Shown here: piece by piece, positions 6,022 to 6,168 of the stretch | Numbering within the stretch: position 1 is the stretch's first letter | Layout of the letters: every line of letters starts with the position of its first letter | Assembly: GCA_023137075.1 (NCBI GenBank) | Contig: JAGLQA010000327.1 | Span: forward strand, 1 to 6,168 | Direction: 5' to 3' | Origin: Candidatus Aminicenantota bacterium | GTDB lineage: Bacteria > Acidobacteriota > Aminicenantia > UBA2199 | DNA length: 6,168 nucleotides | The notes under the pieces: generated by a model | Told to the model about the DNA's origin: nothing | The model's input: the letters and a program-made list of their open reading frames with translations, nothing else | Databases searched by the model: none | Position numbers and translations under genes: made by a program

Positions 6022-6168
6022 TTATGGTTGTTCTTTATGAGGTTCGATGATAACCTTAATACACTCCTTAGCTTCGGACACAAGCTTGAAACCTAAATCC
6101 GCTTCTTTCAGGCTGAGACGGTGGGTCGTCAATTGGCTGACCGGTACCCGGCGGTTTCGCAGGAGCTC
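6022..6168 (-). CDS. C-terminal end of a zinc-type medium-chain alcohol/polyol dehydrogenase (partial)
   Basis: Only the last 48 residues are inside the window; the gene runs in past the right edge. The sequence has the typical end of zinc-dependent medium-chain dehydrogenases (sorbitol, threonine or alcohol dehydrogenase type): TTHRLSLKEADLGFKLV, matching the usual 'HR.pLeeA..Af' stretch, then CIKVIIEP, matching the usual final 'KvVi.P' strand. It would oxidise or reduce an alcohol or sugar alcohol with NAD(P). Catalytic zinc ligands and the Rossmann fold lie outside the window, so the substrate and activity cannot be judged. The stop codon lies four bases before the phosphatidyltransferase start, which puts the two in one operon. 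This frame also explains why the longer upstream start of the phosphatidyltransferase is unlikely. Confidence 0.75.
   Translation of the reverse strand, partial: ELLRNRRVPVSQLTTHRLSLKEADLGFKLVSEAKECIKVIIEPHKEQP

Noticed and set aside
6018..6083. Longer start (TTG at 6083) for the phosphatidyltransferase, adding 22 residues
   Set aside because: The extension lies wholly or almost wholly inside the recognisable C-terminal end of the dehydrogenase, contains no family sequence, and starts at a rare codon. The ATG at 6017 fits the gene junction better.
1..6168. CRISPR array, transposon ends, toxin-antitoxin or defence genes
   Set aside because: No regularly spaced repeats, no long terminal inverted repeats, and every coding region has a housekeeping-type assignment.

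Overview
The window is 6,168 bases of moderate GC and holds four complete genes plus the 3' end of a fifth. It looks bacterial. Two plus-strand genes carry Sec-type signal peptides, and one of them is fused to a LolA-like domain, which suggests a diderm (Gram-negative-type) envelope. The M16 peptidase is of the subtype with a charged helical insert, which from memory is common in Acidobacteria, Aminicenantes and Bacteroidetes relatives. An uncultured lineage of the Aminicenantes/Acidobacteria kind is therefore my best guess, held with low confidence because no marker gene is present.

Layout. Positions 1-193 are non-coding: an imperfect palindrome (9-36), a TATAAT hexamer (124-129), a small hairpin followed by T7 (142-164) and a strong ribosome binding site. 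Next comes a two-gene plus-strand operon (194-3822) encoding two exported M16 proteins whose frames overlap by ATGA. The first has the zinc motif HFLEH but no R/Y pair. The second lacks the zinc motif, has the R/Y pair, and carries a C-terminal domain of about 200 residues that resembles LolA-type lipoprotein carriers. The two probably form one heterodimeric periplasmic protease. A short convergent gap (3823-3873) follows.

The rest of the window is on the minus strand. In transcription order it has the C-terminal 48 residues of a zinc-type medium-chain alcohol/polyol dehydrogenase (cut by the window edge), a CDP-alcohol phosphatidyltransferase starting 4 bases later, and a monovalent cation:proton antiporter starting 29 bases after that. 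The dehydrogenase and transferase look translationally coupled and may act in one pathway that makes a phospho-diester lipid or solute. The antiporter may be a separate unit. A perfect hairpin plus T7 at 5146-5174 reads as an intrinsic terminator only in the plus direction, antisense to its neighbours. It could stop read-through from the M16 operon.

I see no CRISPR array, insertion sequence, tRNA or rRNA, and no clear new defence or mobile system. The most interesting points are the split-active-site M16 pair with its LolA-like fusion, the antisense-facing terminator, the dehydrogenase/CDP-alcohol transferase pair, and the Thr-Asp pair in the antiporter.
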